Below are positions 5,590 through 6,110 of a stretch of 6,110 nucleotides of DNA, piece by piece; position 1 is the first letter of the stretch; every line of letters begins with the position of its first letter. Origin of the DNA: Methanobacteriota archaeon (GTDB lineage: Archaea; Thermoplasmatota; JASEFT01; JAUWIS01); NCBI GenBank assembly GCA_030605245.1, contig JAUWIS010000054.1:1-6110 (forward strand). Direction: 5' to 3'. The notes under the pieces are model-generated. The model had not been told where the DNA came from and ran no database searches. It saw nothing but the letters and a program-made list of their open reading frames with translations. The position numbers and the translations under genes are program-made.

Positions 5590-6006
5590 ATGAGTGAGAA
5601 GTATATATTAGTTGAACGCTCTCCGACCATAAAAGAGTATCAAAAGCTTCGTGAAGCGGTTGGGTGGGGGAATGTGGATTTTGGAGCAACTGAGGTCGGT
5701 TTGCATAACTCTCTCTTTTCAGTATGTGTTATTTATAAGAATAATGTTATTGGATGTGGGAGACTGGTTGGAGATGACGGTATCTACTTCTACATCCAAG
5801 ATGTTATCATTCTTCCAGAATTTCAGGGAAAGGGGATTGGCAAACGCATTATGGATGCTATCATGGATTATCTCAAAGCACGTGTTCATCCTAATGCTTT
5901 TGTTGGCTTAATGGCAGCAAAAGGAGTTTCTAAATTTTATGAGCGATATAATTTCATGGAACGACCAGCAGATGCACCAGGGATGTTTATAAGAAGGAAA
6001 AAATAG
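5590..6006 (+). CDS. GNAT family N-acetyltransferase
   Basis: Cytoplasmic enzyme predicted to move an acetyl group from acetyl-CoA to an amine; the acceptor is unknown. It has 138 residues, a single minimal GNAT domain. Strand beta4 and motif A read YFYIQDVIILPEFQGKGIG, with the acetyl-CoA pyrophosphate loop Gln79-Gly80-Lys81-Gly82-Ile83-Gly84 followed by helix KRIMDAIMDYL. The C-terminal part GVSKFYERYNFMERPADAP holds the conserved Tyr region (KFYERYNF) that often carries the general acid. GAGGTGGTGA (5577-5586) precedes ATG 5590. Arginine codons are mostly CGN, against the window's AGA/AGG habit. The gene lies alone between a palindromic GTTATAC junction and an attC-like site, so it is probably cassette cargo. 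Such cargo includes antibiotic, polyamine and toxin-associated acetyltransferases; sequence alone does not choose, and no antitoxin-like partner is present. Confidence 0.92.
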   Translation: MSEKYILVERSPTIKEYQKLREAVGWGNVDFGATEVGLHNSLFSVCVIYKNNVIGCGRLVGDDGIYFYIQDVIILPEFQGKGIGKRIMDAIMDYLKARVHPNAFVGLMAAKGVSKFYERYNFMERPADAPGMFIRRKK

Positions 6007-6012
6007 GAGAGG

Positions 6013-6110
6013 GTGTAACCTCGCCTAAGAGAGCGTATATAGCTTCGCACCTTCGGTACTTCGCCCAAATCCAGCAAAGCTGGACTTCGGATACGCTCGG
6101 AACGTTATAC
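6013..6110 (+). other. attC-like integron recombination site
   Basis: Order of elements: R''-like GTGTAAC (6013-6019); L''-like GAGCGTAT (6031-6038); internal region; L'-like ATACGCTC (6091-6098), perfectly complementary to L''; spacer GGAAC; R' GTTATAC (6104-6110). R'' pairs with R' except for one G-T position. CC at 6024-6025 can also pair with GG at 6099-6100, leaving five unpaired bases on one side, as expected of extrahelical bases. Inside lies TCCAGC-AAA-GCTGGA (6070-6084), extended imperfectly to 6064-6090. The length of 98 bases is within the attC range. Deviations: the left spacer is longer than usual, R'' is not a perfect RYYYAAC, and R' departs from GTTRRRY at its fifth base (T). 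Confidence 0.65.

Larger units (their letters stand above)
5509..6104 (+). mobile_element. Putative integron gene cassette carrying a GNAT acetyltransferase
   Basis: The interval between the two GTTATAC cores (cut between G and TT in each) is 596 bases and has standard cassette anatomy: an 81-base leader with ribosome site, one gene on the same strand, six bases between its stop and the R''-like box, and an attC-like site at the end. GNAT acetyltransferases are frequent integron cargo. Arginine codons in the gene are mostly CGN (six of nine), unlike AGA/AGG in the mevalonate genes, supporting transfer. Integrons have been reported from archaeal metagenome genomes. No integrase gene lies in the window, so this could be the first cassette of an array continuing to the right, or a stray cassette at a secondary site. 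Confidence 0.6.

Overview
The window looks archaeal. The central block is the archaeal early-mevalonate gene set: an archaeal-type 346-residue HMG-CoA synthase, a thiolase of the non-decarboxylating archaeal type, and a DUF35 zinc-ribbon/OB-fold protein, preceded by an archaeal helix-turn-helix regulator. TATA-like boxes, strong GGAGGTG ribosome sites, abutting genes and AGA/AGG-dominated arginine codons fit this. Nothing in the sequence fixes the lineage; an uncultured archaeon known from metagenomes is my inference.

Layout. 2-820: 3' part of an EamA-type ten-helix transporter, cut by the left window edge. 821-1430: about 600 bases with no gene, filled with some fifteen different short perfect hairpins. 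1423-2123: TATA box and probably leaderless HTH regulator gene. 2133-4854: HMG-CoA synthase, thiolase and DUF35 protein, tightly packed and co-directional. 4330-4455: a heptamer-repeat insertion between thiolase and DUF35 that duplicates 15 bases carrying the thiolase stop, the DUF35 ribosome site and the DUF35 start. 4851-5387: a queH-like gene overlapping DUF35 by ATGA, interrupted by one in-frame TAA. 5388-5589: a T-rich stretch, TATA-like boxes and two GAAC-N4-GTTC palindromes 41 bases apart. 5590-6006: a GNAT acetyltransferase. 6013-6110: a structure with the layout of an integron attC site, ending exactly at the window edge.

How it works together. Thiolase condenses two acetyl-CoA to acetoacetyl-CoA, HMG-CoA synthase adds a third acetyl unit, and the DUF35 protein bridges the two enzymes in the known archaeal complex; the product feeds isoprenoid lipid synthesis. 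The upstream regulator is a natural candidate to control this operon.

The main point of interest is the right end. The GNAT gene, its close-following attC-like site and the matching GTTATAC core 596 bases upstream together look like one integron gene cassette (about 5509-6104) in an archaeal chromosome. The GNAT gene uses CGN arginine codons unlike its neighbours. No integron integrase is visible in the window.
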